64,000 bases of DNA from contig NC_090134.1 of NCBI RefSeq assembly GCF_040581485.1, positions 806,001 to 870,000 on the forward strand. Reading direction: 5' to 3'. The position numbers and the translations under genes are program-made. Below, one piece after another: positions 36,401 to 51,100 of this stretch. The notes under the pieces are model-generated. The model was not told where the DNA came from and made no database searches. It saw only the letters and a list, made by a program, of their open reading frames with translations. Position 1 is the first letter of the stretch. Each line of letters begins with the position of its first letter. Source of the DNA: Linepithema humile (lineage: Eukaryota > Arthropoda > Insecta > Hymenoptera > Formicidae).

Positions 36401-39123
36401 TTTTCTTTTTGAATCAATCGAAGAAACTTTTTTGGTAAAAGAGTAGCTATTGATTTTCAATGTCTTCGTATTTTTATAAATATTTTCATAAATATTTTTA
36501 TAAATATTTTATTATTAATATATATATTTTTTTATTATTTCATTTTTATTAACATTCAAATATTGCACAACATTATGATCGATCAGTAGCGCCAGTTTTC
36601 TTAACATTAAAAGAATTTGCCTTTCAATAAAACAATATAAAAGTCGGAAACTATATTTTTCTTTTTATTGGATACACGATAATTAGTTATTAGATACAAA
36701 TTTATTTCGAAGAGCGCAGAGATAATCGAGTTAATGAACGTCCGGCGAGAGTCTCGGAACAATCGCAAACGAGACGGTATCGTCACGAAACGAGACGACG
36801 CGATCGCGCATTCGTGACTGCAATGAGAATTTACGTCGTGCTATCATTTACAAACGATCGCGAGACAAAGGTCGCGACGAGCTGTAGATCGATAGATCAC
36901 AGAGTATATGCCACACCTAACGAGAGAGTTTTGCGCAAATGTCTACATGTTTAAAGGTACAATGTTATATCACAGACCAGAATATCTCCGACAAATGACA
37001 CCTTGTTTCTATTTTAACATTGCATCACCCAACGTGTGTATAAAACTCAAGATATGTATTGATAAAGTGCAAGTCGTGCAATCTGGGCTGTCTAGTTGAA
37101 CAACATATTATTGCTGTAACTGCATATTTCGCTGTCATTGGTGCTATGTGACCGGTCCCGCAAGTCGGAGCTATGTATATACAATTTTCGTTGCATAACG
37201 AAACCGCGTGGTCAAATAGGGATGAGACTAGCCACTTAACTTTTGCTCAATTAATGAACGAGACTCGACTGAAACCATTATTTATCATTTATGCTAGTTT
37301 AGTAAAAGCAACTAACGCGTCGATCGTCACCTTTTTTTTTATAATTTTTAATTTAGGAATAAATCGTATTTGAGCTTTTCTCATTATCGCGCTTATTTTG
37401 TTCGTATTAATTTTATCAGCAAATTATATATTTTATATCGCTTGCATCACAAATCGCAACATCGAAAGCAACGCGTGCGCGCATGGTTTTTTTGTAAAAA
37501 ATGGAATCCTGTTCTCATGTGATCTTTTAAATAATTTTTTTGTAACACAAAATCAACAGCTATCTTAGAGTATCGCTCGCGATGAGAAAGCGTTTTTTAT
37601 TCGATCCTGTGATGGCGATATCAATTTTTTCTCTCTTCTTTAATTAGTTCACTAAATTTGCTAAAGTTATACGTAAAGCTAGAAAACACTTCTCTATTTG
37701 ACATTGAAATTCCAAGTGCCAAGTTAGATTTTTAGAATCATTTATTAAAATAAAAGTGTACATTATAATAGTGAGATTGTCGATTCGAAATAATTACGCC
37801 GCTGTGAGAAGATTGCATACGATGCAATTTCGTCTGGAATAATCGCGGTCGGCAACCTAATATTTGCACCTCCGTCGAAATATCGTCCTGAATCCCTCGT
37901 GAATATAGGTCTCGTTTCCGTGCCAACATTGTGTGTCCGTAATCCGGGCTTCGTTGATGCTCACGATTCCGCAAACGGAAGCCGTGATATTTCTGAAATG
38001 TGGAGGCGTTAAGAAGCGCGCGCGCACGACGAGCAATCTGTTTACTATCCGGTTACTAACGATGGCACAAGCTTACCCACCGTTCTATGAAGATTCTACC
38101 ATTTTCATTCTTTTTTTTTTTAGTATTTATAGTACGTTGTTTAATTCTTAATTTTTTTTGTTACATTAGTGAAGAATGTCGGACGAGTTTCGATAATTCG
38201 AGATATGACGATGCAAAAGTGTCGGCTACAGCAATTTTTCATTGCTTCTGTGGAAACTATAATATAATAGAATATCGTGAAAAAGATAGAGTATCCTCAA
38301 GATAGATAAGAATATCTACGGAAGAAAAAGAAACGAAATCTGTTATTATTAGTCGACCGAAGGTCTGGTCGTGACTGAGAACCGGAATCTCAGCGGATCT
38401 TTTCATAGCCGGAGAGAAATGGCCGGCGAGCCATTGAGAAAGACCACGAAGAGGACTCCCGTTTTTCCCGTCTTTTCGTCGTCACTCGGGGCTTTTTTCG
38501 GCATTGATTCTCTTTCCGTTCTCTTTTTTAAATATCCTCCGCTCTCCTCGAAGAGAGCAGCGACTGCTCCTTCGTAGTCCGGTCGCCCGCGCGACACGGA
38601 GTTTCTCCGCTTCTAAATAAGGAAATGCCTACGCCGTCGCCTCCGCCTCCGCCGTCGTCGATTGTCGCGACTCACTTCTCGCACACGCATACACGCGGCG
38701 CTTAACCCATTTAATTCCACAGCTCCATTTTTGGAACGAAGCGAACATGATTGACCGATGGAAGTGGAAAAAAAAGTTGAAAGTTTCGTTGTTTCAGTTT
38801 GGAATTTTTCCAAGTGGTAGCATCGACGTCGCTCATTGTTTCTTGATCGTAATTATTCCCTTTTCCCCCCCTTTGCTCTGGAATCTTTATTTATTAAAGG
38901 AGGAGCAGGAAGCTGCTTTATTTCTCTATAATTGTACACATGTCGAGAACGGTTTTTCAATAGTAATCTTTGTAATGGTCCCGATCAAAATACTTGTAAT
39001 AAAGTTTACACGCTAGCTGAGGCGCGCCACGTGAATTTCGAGCTTTTATCGTCGCACAGCGATCGCGAACGTGTTGTGCATTTGCAAAGGCGCAAAACTG
39101 AACTCGAGGTGCCTCTCTCTTTC

Positions 39124-39165
<42 letters not shown>

Positions 39166-42100
39166 AAGAGAGAGAAAGAGAGAGAAAAGGAGGAGAGGGA
39201 CATCCTATGCAACGCGCGGTCTTTAACTCACAATCAGACCTTTAAGGGCTCCGGCTAGTAGTGAGGCCGATGACCGAACCGGACTGGTCTCGAGCGGAGC
39301 GATATGACGCGGTCCGTTTCGCCGCGCGTGCCTCATCGGTTCCTTTTGCGTAGAAACTCTGTTGCTTGTTACATGTTAGAAACGTAAATGTTCTTGCATT
39401 CGCTTTTCGTTGCACTCGATCTATCGCTCCATTTAACATCTATATTTGAACTAATCAAAACCAACTTATGGCAACTTGTTTTCAATCTATTCTGTATTCA
39501 AGCTCGAATCTAAATTTTCTGTCATCTCGATGTAGGTACATTTAAACGATTCTTTTTTTTTCCTTTGTGTAAATATCCATTCCTTATGTACGCATGTCTC
39601 TTTCTTCGTTTTTCGTCTCTTTAAATTTTCCCATGTATTATCGTTTTATTTTCATAGAAACTTTCAGACATTGCCGTTTCATATCGTCATCTTTAAACCG
39701 TCCTTTCTCCTTCGCCATTTTAGCTTCCATCTCTCGTCATTACGACATCACTAGACGCACACGCGATCCGTCGCAATTCTCTCGCGTGCTTCGCTTGTTC
39801 TTTCTCATCTCTTTCTTTATCTTTGGATTTTCCTTCTGTCATAATTGTTATTTTGCGTGTTGCATTGTCCTTTTGCTTCGTTAACCTTTTCAAGACGATT
39901 TTCTTCGTAGTTTAAGATTTAAAGGAAAGTATGTGTATTCGCTTCATGACTTTGCGTAATGTGTCCATTATTTGATTGCCATTGATTGCGATTGATTATA
40001 CCCCGATTACCATTTACATTAATGTTTCTTTACTTGAGACATTTTATTTATTAAACAAAAGAAATGTGTCATTTTATTAAAGCATAAAAATTAAACTGCC
40101 AAGGAAATTCCTTTTTTTTTTATTTTGTTTACACGATAATTAATCATGTTGAGCGAAATCATGAGCATTAAATATCTCGAATTTTTATACAATGGCAAAG
40201 CCTGACCGATATTGTAATTTTTTGTCATCAACACTACGTGCAAATTTTGGCTAGAAACGATATTGTTAGTGTTTTCTTCTCCTTCAGAAAAGAAAAAAAG
40301 AAGCAATAGTTGTGCGCGATAATTTGTTTCTTTCTTTCATTTAAAATCGCGCAGATTAATGAGTTATTTCTACGCGTTTTTATTAGCAAAATATTAAAAT
40401 GTAAGAGTTTTTTTTCTGTCAAATTTAAACATTTTTTGGATTGATCTCAAGAAACAGAAATTCTATTTTTGTAAGAATAACGGAAAGAAGGCTGACGACA
40501 GCACTCGTTTGCTCTGTGATTTTATCACTGATCGGGACTATGAAAGATCGATGTATGAAAGGAAAGAATGGCGATGGACTTTGGTCGGACTGGTCAAAAT
40601 CTCAATTGACGTTTAACAATGCTCTTTCTGAAAGAGAATTTGACAAAGTGTGCCATTGTGCTCGAGTGTAGAAATGTGTGTGTACTAATACGCGTGTACT
40701 AATACGCGGTAAAAACTAACGTATTAGCTCGGTGGATATAAAGCTTTGAAATCTGTTATGTTATTACATACACTTAAATATTGTGCATATCATACGAAAG
40801 ACTATGCATCCGCGCTAATCCGCGTTCCCTTTTTTTTATCTCTTTGACTCCTTGACTCATTCGCGATTGCGGAATCATTTTCGCGAATCGTTTTCTCGCG
40901 TGAATTTCACATTTGTCGTAAATTTTCTGGAACGACAGTATATATAAATAGACACGCTTGCCTCATCGCGCGAAAATAAATTGGGAATTGCTTACGAGTG
41001 AACGTAAGATAGATGATCTAGTTATGAGTTTTATGCCATCATATGTTGCAATGCGTCGTCGGATCTGTCCCGAAAGTTTGCGATCTTCGCTCATTCTCTC
41101 TCTCGTTTCTTACATGGAATTAATCATAAAATGTATTATAATCGTATACACATTTTTATTACTCCTTGATCAAATATCCGTCGACAGACTTACGTAACGA
41201 TAAGCAATTATTCTTGAAGCAATCATGATTATTTATTGTATAATTTGGTCTCTATTCGGACTTTTATGCATGCGTAATTTAACGTTGCATTACAGAGTCA
41301 AATCGTCGGTACCCTCGGTCTAAAAACGGAGATCACGTAACAGCGATACTCCGACAGTCACACATTCTGATTGTAACATTTCTGGGTTTGAGCCGTGCGA
41401 GAATCCAGCTGACGGCGTTTATCAACTGTCTTCCTTGTCGTTGACGAAACGCGCAATTACCCCTCTGCCTCGACTAAAATTTTCATTTCACAATGTGCAC
41501 TTTGGCGGCGCACTGCGTGTAACGAGGGTAAATGTCATCAGCTGTTTCGAATCTCTTGGAACATTCGCCGCGAAACTCTGATGTTTCAAAGAAATTCTCT
41601 CTCGTGGATGCCACCTCGAAGTTGTTCTCAGTCTGCGCAAAATACAATTCAGAGAGATGAAAGCAGTATCGTGACTCGCGAGAAGAGAGGCTTGTCTAAT
41701 GTTCGTTCGACCGCGCGCGTCTTCGAAGGACGATCCCTCAGCTTCCGAGCGATATGTGGTCTCATCACGATTACGACATTGGTGATCTCATGCCGTCCGC
41801 CGCCGCCGCCGCCGCCGTCGCCGCCGTCGCCGGCACACCCGCCTGCGTCACGCGACGCACTCGCAGAAACGCACAATACAAATATCGATACTTGACTGCT
41901 TGTCGTTCATTACACCGCGTTTTAAGCAACAAACGTGGGTCTCCCGATTATCCTATTATGTTGGCATTAAACAACGATACGCGAATGAAAGCTGCGCTTT
42001 CGTAATTTCGCATTCGACGCGATTACGTTGCTGCGCACATGATGCATTTCGGATAATGCGTTTCGACTCTCCTATGAGATTGTAAACGCGAGAAAAAGAG

Positions 42101-45100
42101 GAAAGGGACAGGGTGAGCGGGATGAGAGGAGAGAGAAAGATAGAAGAGCCAAGAGCGATGGTCAGCTGATGTCACCCAGATGGTTTGGTGAGTTACGCTG
42201 CGCTAAAAGCGGCTATGATGCCCTCCTTTATTTCCCTCCCGCCTCTTTACTGTTCTTCTATCTACATCCATCTAACCGGCATCGCATATCTGTGTTTTCT
42301 TCTCGCGAGAATTCCTCATGCTTCTATCCGATCAAGAAGAACGTAACACGCCTCGTAGGTATACTGCGAATCGCGTGACGCATTCTCCCGCTCTCCTTCT
42401 GCGACTCACGAGAAATCTCGCGCCGCGAGAGATGACGCGGCGTGTCGAAAGACTGGATACGGCGTGCACCCTCGATCGTAAGAAAAATCTGGGCGATTTC
42501 TACTGGGAATGCGTGACTAGTGGTTATTAAAACGAAAATTCAAAGTTGTAATCCAAAATTGGATTGTTGTTTTAAAAAGCGAAAAACAAAACATGTTTGC
42601 ACATATCAAACGAAATGTTCAAATTAATAATAAGTGGAATTACACAATTGTAGATATTCTTAAATGAACGCATAGAAAGAAATTGAAAATCGATAACGCA
42701 CATTTTTATTATTTTATACAGTTGCGCTTGTGCGATACGCACAAGCTGTGAATTTGTCGCGAATTCAAAATTGACGGTTTTTTTGGAGAAAATTTGTATA
42801 CAATCAGCTTTGGAAATTTATGCTGATTCTTATATTTCAAGTTTGCGACATTACTTCTTCTGTTTTTCCTCATTGATTGAAAACAGCGAATCTATTCAGA
42901 AGTTTGTAATTGGCTTCACCTCGAGATAATTGGTTGCTTTATTAGAGGAAACTCATATGATGTACAATTATAAACTGTTAAAAATTACTCTTGTATTTTT
43001 ATGCAACCATTGATCGATTCATCTACGACCTCAGAAATTCTGATCTCCTAACCTGAGATGAAAATAATTTGGTCGTCTATTTGCTAATTGATTATTCGAT
43101 TACATAATATAAAACATACATATGAATACATGAATAAAGTTACTTTACATAATTATTCATAGAATATGGGCATGATATTTAATTCTATTTAGAGCGTTGA
43201 CAGACAACGAGAGAATATATCGGGTGTCGGAAATAAAAAAGATGACGTCAAGTTTAAATCTCAGATTTCTGATGCATCTGAACGAACTGAAAAAGCAAAT
43301 AAAATAGGAGGGACCATTTTTACGCGATTAGATGACAGATTTTGGTTCCCCTAAATTGGGCAATGTCCACGCCTTTTTCTTTTCGACTGGTATTACAGTT
43401 ACACCGTGTTCGGGTAGGATGTGAGAAGCGACGATTTATGCTTACTGTAAAGTGTAGAGTGTGATCGTGGAATCGATGTCGTTACATGGTGCGCGGATTA
43501 TCGACGCGGGAAGACGATCAAGAAGACGAGGAAGAGGTCAGGCATGCGAGAAAGTGGGGCAGACGCGGAACGTTGACCTTTACGTGCGATGGATATGCGC
43601 GTCGTAAGAACATGACCGAATTACACGATCCGGGACCTCGCAATCCTTTGTCGCGATACCCGATAGAACGATAAACAGCGTCATCTTTACAGCCTTACAG
43701 AACTTGCAGAACTTCTTCATTGGCTGCGGGATCGAATTGGCTCTGTTTGTTTTTCATACTAATCTCGGCAGAATAGATGATGAAACGATGAGTTAAACAG
43801 AAATATTTTAATATCTGAATGTGAATTTCTAATCACTATCGTACACTATGTACGTTTGAACAGTTTCCAAATTAATCCAACAAGAGACGAACAGTGTAAA
43901 TTTTGTCTTGTTAACTTTCTATTCGTAAGCTAAAAAAGCGCGCCACACCCAATCGGTTCGATTACAAGTCGTTTCACGGCGCCACGTTATTAGTGCTGCG
44001 TTTAACGCACAGATAAGTTACGTATATGCGTCACAAGTACCTATGCAACGGCGCACGAAGCGTGCGTGTCTCGTTTGTGCGCTTTTACGCTTGTACGCTC
44101 GTACGCTATCGCTACACAGTCAGACAGTCAAGCATAAAGACCAGCTGCGTGACGCATTGTCGAATGAAGGATGCACTCGGTTCCATTTCGCTTGCGTCTC
44201 GTTTTGTTCTCCTCGTTAAAATAACGGTCATCCTAGATTCTTTCGTAGAATGATTGTTCGAAATGACGTTACATCGAGACATGCCATGTCCAAGCTGTTA
44301 AGCTCGTAGAGGAATCAACTCTTTGATTTATTGTGAATTTTAGATTAAATGATTGATTGTTGTATGTAGGATTAGCTGATATCAATTATCTGTTACGATT
44401 TAGATGTACTAATCGATCGATTGTCTTTTGATTGCAGAGATTGCAAAGGTGCGGGCGAGCCTCTTTCAAATCAGCGGAGTGAAAAAGGAGCCGCTCGTCC
44501 TGCCGGAGCCCGAAGGTGACATCACGACGCTTACGGAGAAGGTCTACGTGCCCGTCAAGGAACATCCAGACGTGAGTACTATGAGAAACTACTGCAAACG
44601 TTTATTGCACTGCATAACACTGTGTAATAAGAGTTTACGTGTCTAATAAACGCGTGGCTCTCCCTTTCCCTTTTGTTGGATTAATTTGACTAGTGTGACT
44701 CAAGAATTCGGAATGTGAAAATCGAGTTAATGAAATTTTTTTTGTAGAATCGAGAAGTTTTATACATTTCAATACAGAGCGCTCCGATTTTACAAAATAC
44801 TGATCAGCCAATAGATTTGACAATTGTCTTGCATTTATTGCAAATTAATCTTAGGAGAGGAATTTGCGTATTTTTTCTACGTTTTTATCGTTAAGACAAT
44901 TTTTATTCTATATCTTGTGTGCGTTTTATTCTCTCCTGCAAGAAGCGAAGTATCGTTTGCCGATCTCGGGAAGAAATCGAGAGATGCGCGGTGTGCACCA
45001 TCGAACGCTGAATGTTATTTCTGTAACGCCCGAAATAGAGTTTGCGCCAAAGAAACGATCCCGCTTTCCTTCTCGATTCTGTTTCTCCATTTCGCTCACA

Positions 45101-48100
45101 CGCGCCTCTCCCAGCATCGTTCATTAAAACGACAATGAATAATGAGATTACAAACTTGTTAACTTTTTGGGCTTTAGACTTCTTCACTCTTTTTGTAATG
45201 TTTATATCAGCGTACAATTTATTTAAAGTGTAATTTATACGTGCAACGAACGCCATGAATCAAATTCGTGATTTTTCTACGTAAATCTGTCTAATAATTG
45301 ATTGGAAAATCGATTTTAGATTATTTTAGTCAAAAGTAGACAGGAAAGAATTACATCGCGCGTGAGAATAATCCAAGATGATAATTACAGCTTGTTATAG
45401 ATGCTTCTTGCGAGTTTTCGTTAGTTATCGCGTCATGTGCACAGATTGGTCTGACTCGAAATATTTTGTACGCCCATGAATTTGGTAATCTTTCGATTAT
45501 TGTGCGTTGATCTTACGGGATTGGTAGTTTTCGATATGCCTTGTCTGCGTTATCAATGTGTCATTCTTATCGTTGAGGAGGACGCTTCTGCAAATCGCTT
45601 CCTCGAATCTCTCCACGATAGTAGTACGGTGACTATCTTATCGACCCAAGTTACATACATTTGCATAAACGTCAAATTTGTAATTGTTTTTCAAAATAAT
45701 TCAGATATATTTGTAAAATGCTATATTTTATAATTTCTATTTACTACCTATAGTTCTTTCCGTCTTTTGTTTCAAAATTCTGCATTTAATCCCTGTTTAA
45801 TGCGCGTACATGCCACAATTATTTCTATCTACACATTTATATTGTAAAACTCATCTCTGGAAAAGTATTTTTGGGGAAAAAATGGCCCAGTAGCCGGCTA
45901 AAGAACCGGATGATTCACCCCCCGTCTAAATTTATACCCGCCTTTATTTACCGGGACCCAACAATGAAACTGGATATCTTGTGAAGAACAAAATTTTTTT
46001 TTCACACATTCGTACAAACTAAATTTAGCAAACGCGGTGTTTTATGTTTTACGCGTTAAATTAGATGATATATATATATATAATTATCTTTGAATATATT
46101 GTATCGCTGTTAGACACACAATATTTATTTGCAAACACAGAATTTGTACGTAAACTATTTTTAAAAACACGTCTTGAAAAGATTATAATTATTATAACTA
46201 ATTGGGTTGTTTTTTTCGTATGTATTGCAGTTCAACTTTGTCGGGAGAATTTTAGGGCCACGCGGCATGACCGCGAAACAATTGGAGCAAGAGACAGGAT
46301 GTAAAATCATGGTCCGCGGGAAAGGATCGATGAGGGACAAAAAGAAGGTAAGGATTTGTCAACCTCTAAAAGTTGAAGTTAACATTTATATTTATATTTC
46401 TTACTCAACTATCATTAATTATTAATCATTTAAGAGAAATCAAGTTTCTTCGAGAAATGTCCTTTTATTTTTCAATTAACTAAAAAATCGCAATTTTTAT
46501 TGATTTTAAATCGTAATAACAAAGATATTAAATTTACATACTAATGGCAATGTGCAATACGATTATCTGAAATTAATAATAGTTGCGACAGTTGTTATAA
46601 TACTGCTTAATCTTTTACTAATGATAGATTTGTTCTCCCTAATCGTTACAGTTTTTCTGTTTGAAAAATGTATGTTAAATAATATTAGAATATCATACGA
46701 TATAAATTATAAACACCCAATACTTATTATAATATGGAGACTCGATATGGATTATAACACAAGTAATAAATATCGGGAGACAATGCCGAGCAACGACGAA
46801 TGGATTTAGAATTAAATTGAGTGATTCATATAGAGTATTAAATCAAGTGCTATATTTTTCAAGCTGCATGTGGTTCGCAAGCGAAATGTTATCTCGTAAG
46901 TATATATGTGTATACGTAATTTGATGTAAACTTTTTTAAAATTATTTTTTTGCCGATTGACGTAAACGTCAAGTTTATTCCTTAGTTATTATTATCGCCG
47001 TTCATTTGGCTTATAAAAATTTGTTGAAAAATACGACAGCTTTATTAATTCGAAAAATTTACGCAAAAGCGTATGGAAAGTGTGAGATATATCAGTTATG
47101 TGATTCTGTTTTTTATTTCTTTCCATTCTCAAAGAATCCAATTTACGGTATTACGATTTTGTATTTCACGATTGCAAATTATGCGTGGTGCGTGCGTGTA
47201 TATGTTTACACACGCAAGTTGATAAATGATTGCATGTATATAAAGATTGCACGACGTGTTGATTAACTAGGAGGAACAAAATCGGGGCAAGCCTAATTGG
47301 GAGCACCTGACAGACGAGTTGCATGTTCTGCTCACCGTTGAGGACACCGAGAATCGTGCCACCTTGAAGCTTGCCCGAGCTGTAGAGGAAGTCAAGAAGC
47401 TTCTTGTGCCCGTGGTGAGAAAGTTCCAATTATTTCCACTCGTAGACGATAATAGCTTCAATGTATCTTTTTTTTTTATTTTTTTTTTTATTCTTTTTCA
47501 TCAGTTTTAATCAAGCCCGTAAAGTTCAAAGAAATATAGCTAAAATCGAATTTTTTTCATGAAAATTTGAAAGATTATTCAACATACACCGATCATTCGT
47601 ACAAAGTAATATATTTTAAGCGAGCTATCATATATAGCAGTTTCCAAAATGAATAGTCTATATATATATATACGCGCGATATTAGTAATGTCGGTGTCTT
47701 TATATACGATAAATGTGTGAAAAGATGTCTGTACAGTAGCGATAGTCGAGCTATCTTTTCTTGTCCCTCCAACCGGTAGTGCGTTCTGACGGTGATGTCG
47801 ATTGTTAGCAGGCTGACGGTGAGGATGAGCTAAAGAAGAGGCAGCTAATGGAACTCGCCATTATCAATGGAACTTACCGGGATTCGAACACAAAGGTTGC
47901 CGCCGCGGCAGGTACCGTTCGCAGAACTTGTCTTTTGCTCGCTTACGTTGACTCGTAGAATCTCGAAGACTCGTGAATAAATTCCGCGAAATCGAATATC
48001 GTAAATCTAAAGACGGATCGCGTCGAGAAATAGGGTCGTTAATGAGAAATTTAGTTGTAAATTTATCTTATCGCATTCAAGAAATTTTCAAGAATTTAAT

Positions 48101-51100
48101 ATATGATATATTTAAAAATTAATTGAACGAATAGAAGACTTCCGTAATTGTTTGTAAAATTACTGTCGTCAAATTTAAATAAATTATTGTAGATATTAAT
48201 GATCGTGATTTTGGCGCATCTTGCAAAGTAGTTTTGGAATGAAAATTATAATGAATAAATCGCAAGGTGTTTAATCGATTCTTTAAACTTACTCTTTTTC
48301 GGCCAATAATTTTCTTGAGTATTTTATTCTTTCAGAGAATTGAACATTATTCAGTCGCTTCGTGTCATTAGATGCATGAAGAGAATTTTAAGAAAGATTT
48401 CGAAGAAATTTAAAAAGTTATTCAAAATATTTCGCTTATGTAATATCTAGCGCGATAGTTAATCAAAGTCGACTACTTGCACGAAGACAAAGAGTATAAA
48501 TAAAAAATCAAATTTTTCTATTCAATGAATTACTTACAATTAGTTAAAAGTTAAATACAATCAATTTTTAAAATAATATTTTAATACTAAATTAAAGTGT
48601 TGTAAATATTATTTCAGAGATTTGGCATGTGCAACATTATAACTTACACGTATGATAATGTATTAAGAAACAAGTTTAAAATTTTTCCGTAATGTTCTAC
48701 GCCTTTTACATAACTTGTACATAACTGTAAATTATACGTTTCTGACTACCGCTTTCTCGACGATAGTGTACAAACAAACGTAAATTGTAAGCAACATATC
48801 AACATCATGGTATCGAGATGCTTTTGAGGGTAAATGCAAACCGCTCTGAAAAGGGCAAAAGATGATCAGCATTCGCTGTTGCAGCTTGTGACGAGGAGTG
48901 GCGACGGGTAGCTGCCGCCGCGGCGGAGACGCAACGCCTGCTACCAGGCCTGGCGACGCCGATGCGGACGCCAAGCGCACCACTGGGTGCGCCGTTGATC
49001 CTCTCGCCGCGGATATCTGTGCCGACAACTGCCGCATCTCTGCTGAATGGCTCCGGGCCACCCGGCTCGCTTCTGTCGGCCGGCGATCCTCACGGGCTCA
49101 TCTACACGCCGTACGCAGACTACGCCAACTACGCTGCCCTGGCCGCGTCGCCGTTACTCACCGAATACGCCACTGCGGATCATTCTGGTGGGTTGTTTGC
49201 TCGTTGATACGTCGTCCCCCCGCGACAGAGAAATAAAGAGGGAGAATGTCTCGCTCCCCTCTAACGAAAAACGGAGCTTTGCGCGTTTAATGCGTGAAAG
49301 CGTCCTAAAAAAAAGAGATAGATACATGCGCATCGAGACTGAGGGGAGACGGAGCCGTGCACTTTTATCATGATATTATCATGATTATTATATTATTATA
49401 TTACATGCGGCGCGCGTCACTGGTGACTCTCTCCGCATCACGCACAACTCGAGACGCATTCGTGACAATGGCTGTTTTTTTTCTCTTTTCTTTTTTGTCG
49501 CATACTGTGACATATTAGATGAGCAACGAGCGGTTAATAACAGCGATGAAAGAACAGATAGAAAGAAATTCTTTTAAAAAACAGTTATTAATTATTCTCG
49601 GCACTGCTTGTTGTACATTTGTCAGTTAATAGTCTGCACGCTGCTGACAATCGTACCGCAGAAAGCCGTCCGTCTAATCGCTCCTTTACTCACAATCAGT
49701 GCCAATTTTATACATCACGTAAATTATATTCTGAAATTAATTATTATGAGGAAAGAACAAAATTGAATGACAACGTTACATTTCGATATCGATTAACGTT
49801 TGTCTTCGCAAAACGTAACATCGAGAGATTCGATGCACGTTAATTTGCCGGGAGCGTCACCAATAATACGTAATACGTATACAATCATATAAAATTATAA
49901 GGCGATAATTGTTAATTACGAGCTGGTCGTTCTTGTAGTTGTTAATTATCATTACTCACGTCGTCATAGTTATTACCATCATCATCGTCGCCCGTCGTTT
50001 TCATCGTTTTGATCGTTATCACTGTATCATCATCACCATCATTATTATCATCGTCGTCGTTGTCGTCATCGTCATCGTCGTCATCGTCATCATCATCATC
50101 ATTATCATCATCATCATCACCTTCGTAGCAGTTAGCAAATAGTTTTTGTGAAGGTAGCTTAGAGTTTAGAACGTAAACGAAATCAGTCATTTACTAGTCG
50201 CGTCAGTTCAGATATGATAATTACGTAAAAGCCTTAGCGTAACGTATGCGCCGCCTTCGAAATAATTTTATCATGAAGATTCAGGGTTATCATAGCGATA
50301 GAGTGGCGAGAACGCGAGATGTTTAGGCCGCATTTGGCATGATTTAATCAAGAATAGTATAGAGAAGAAGAAGAGTGAAGGAACAGACATCATATGTGGT
50401 GTATCGCGTGTAGCTATACTAGTCCGAAAGCTTTTTTACGTAAAACGGAGATTGTGGCGTTCCACAATAACCACGTGTGTTTTGTCTGGAATATATCGTT
50501 TCTCCTCTAATCGCCTTTAGGGTAACTCACGGTGCAATTTTTGCCTGGTTTGAGAGAAAATTTTTAAAGTTCTAAAATAATGCATTACGCTTAAATTTGT
50601 TTGCAAATAATATGATTTATTTTCTACAATATAAAACAAAAATATTCTTTTACTGTTTGAAACTGGTAAGAGTATTTAACAGAAATTGAAGTATTTTTGT
50701 AAAATTTATAATTTTATAGCAATTTTAAATCGTGATTTTGAAACCAATACTCTCATTTTTTAAATATACTCTATCCACATATTTTTATGTCAATCAGATA
50801 AGATTTTTATTCTCTTATAGATTAGGCAAATTTTACATCACGTAACATAGACATAATTGTGCCAAGCAGGTTGCGAAAGTACAGTAAACGATCATGTATA
50901 CTCGGTCGCGTCGTACAAGAATTACAGTGTCGTCGTAGAGAACCGTTAGCTGGGACAGTCTCGCCGAGTCTCTTCAGGTGGCACAAAAATCACATCGATA
51001 CTTAGTATACTCGAGAAATTCTTTTCAGTCCTCAACAAAATACTTTCCACACAGTGGTACGAGTTTTAATTTACAAATATCCAAGGCATGCAATATTTAA

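Larger units (their letters stand above)
30625..44437 (+). other. how intron 1 (13.8 kb)
   Basis: I find no exon of another gene on either strand. The intron holds a pentamer minisatellite (35685-35861), a foldback (36058-36478), a GA microsatellite (39126-39160) and a CCG run (41793-41832). It also has several CpG-rich islands (about 34260-34690, 35480-35720, 38340-38720 and 41290-42500) that could be alternative promoters or first exons. The rest is AT-rich. Open frames here are mostly low-complexity shadows of repeats. Confidence 0.6.

Noticed and set aside
45885..45965. GC-rich block in how intron 2 as a possible structured RNA
   Set aside because: Only short palindromes (AGCCGGCT) can be drawn, and no known RNA family was recognised.
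49942..50190. Poly-Asp frame on the minus strand
   Set aside because: Translation of a trinucleotide microsatellite inside how intron 6.
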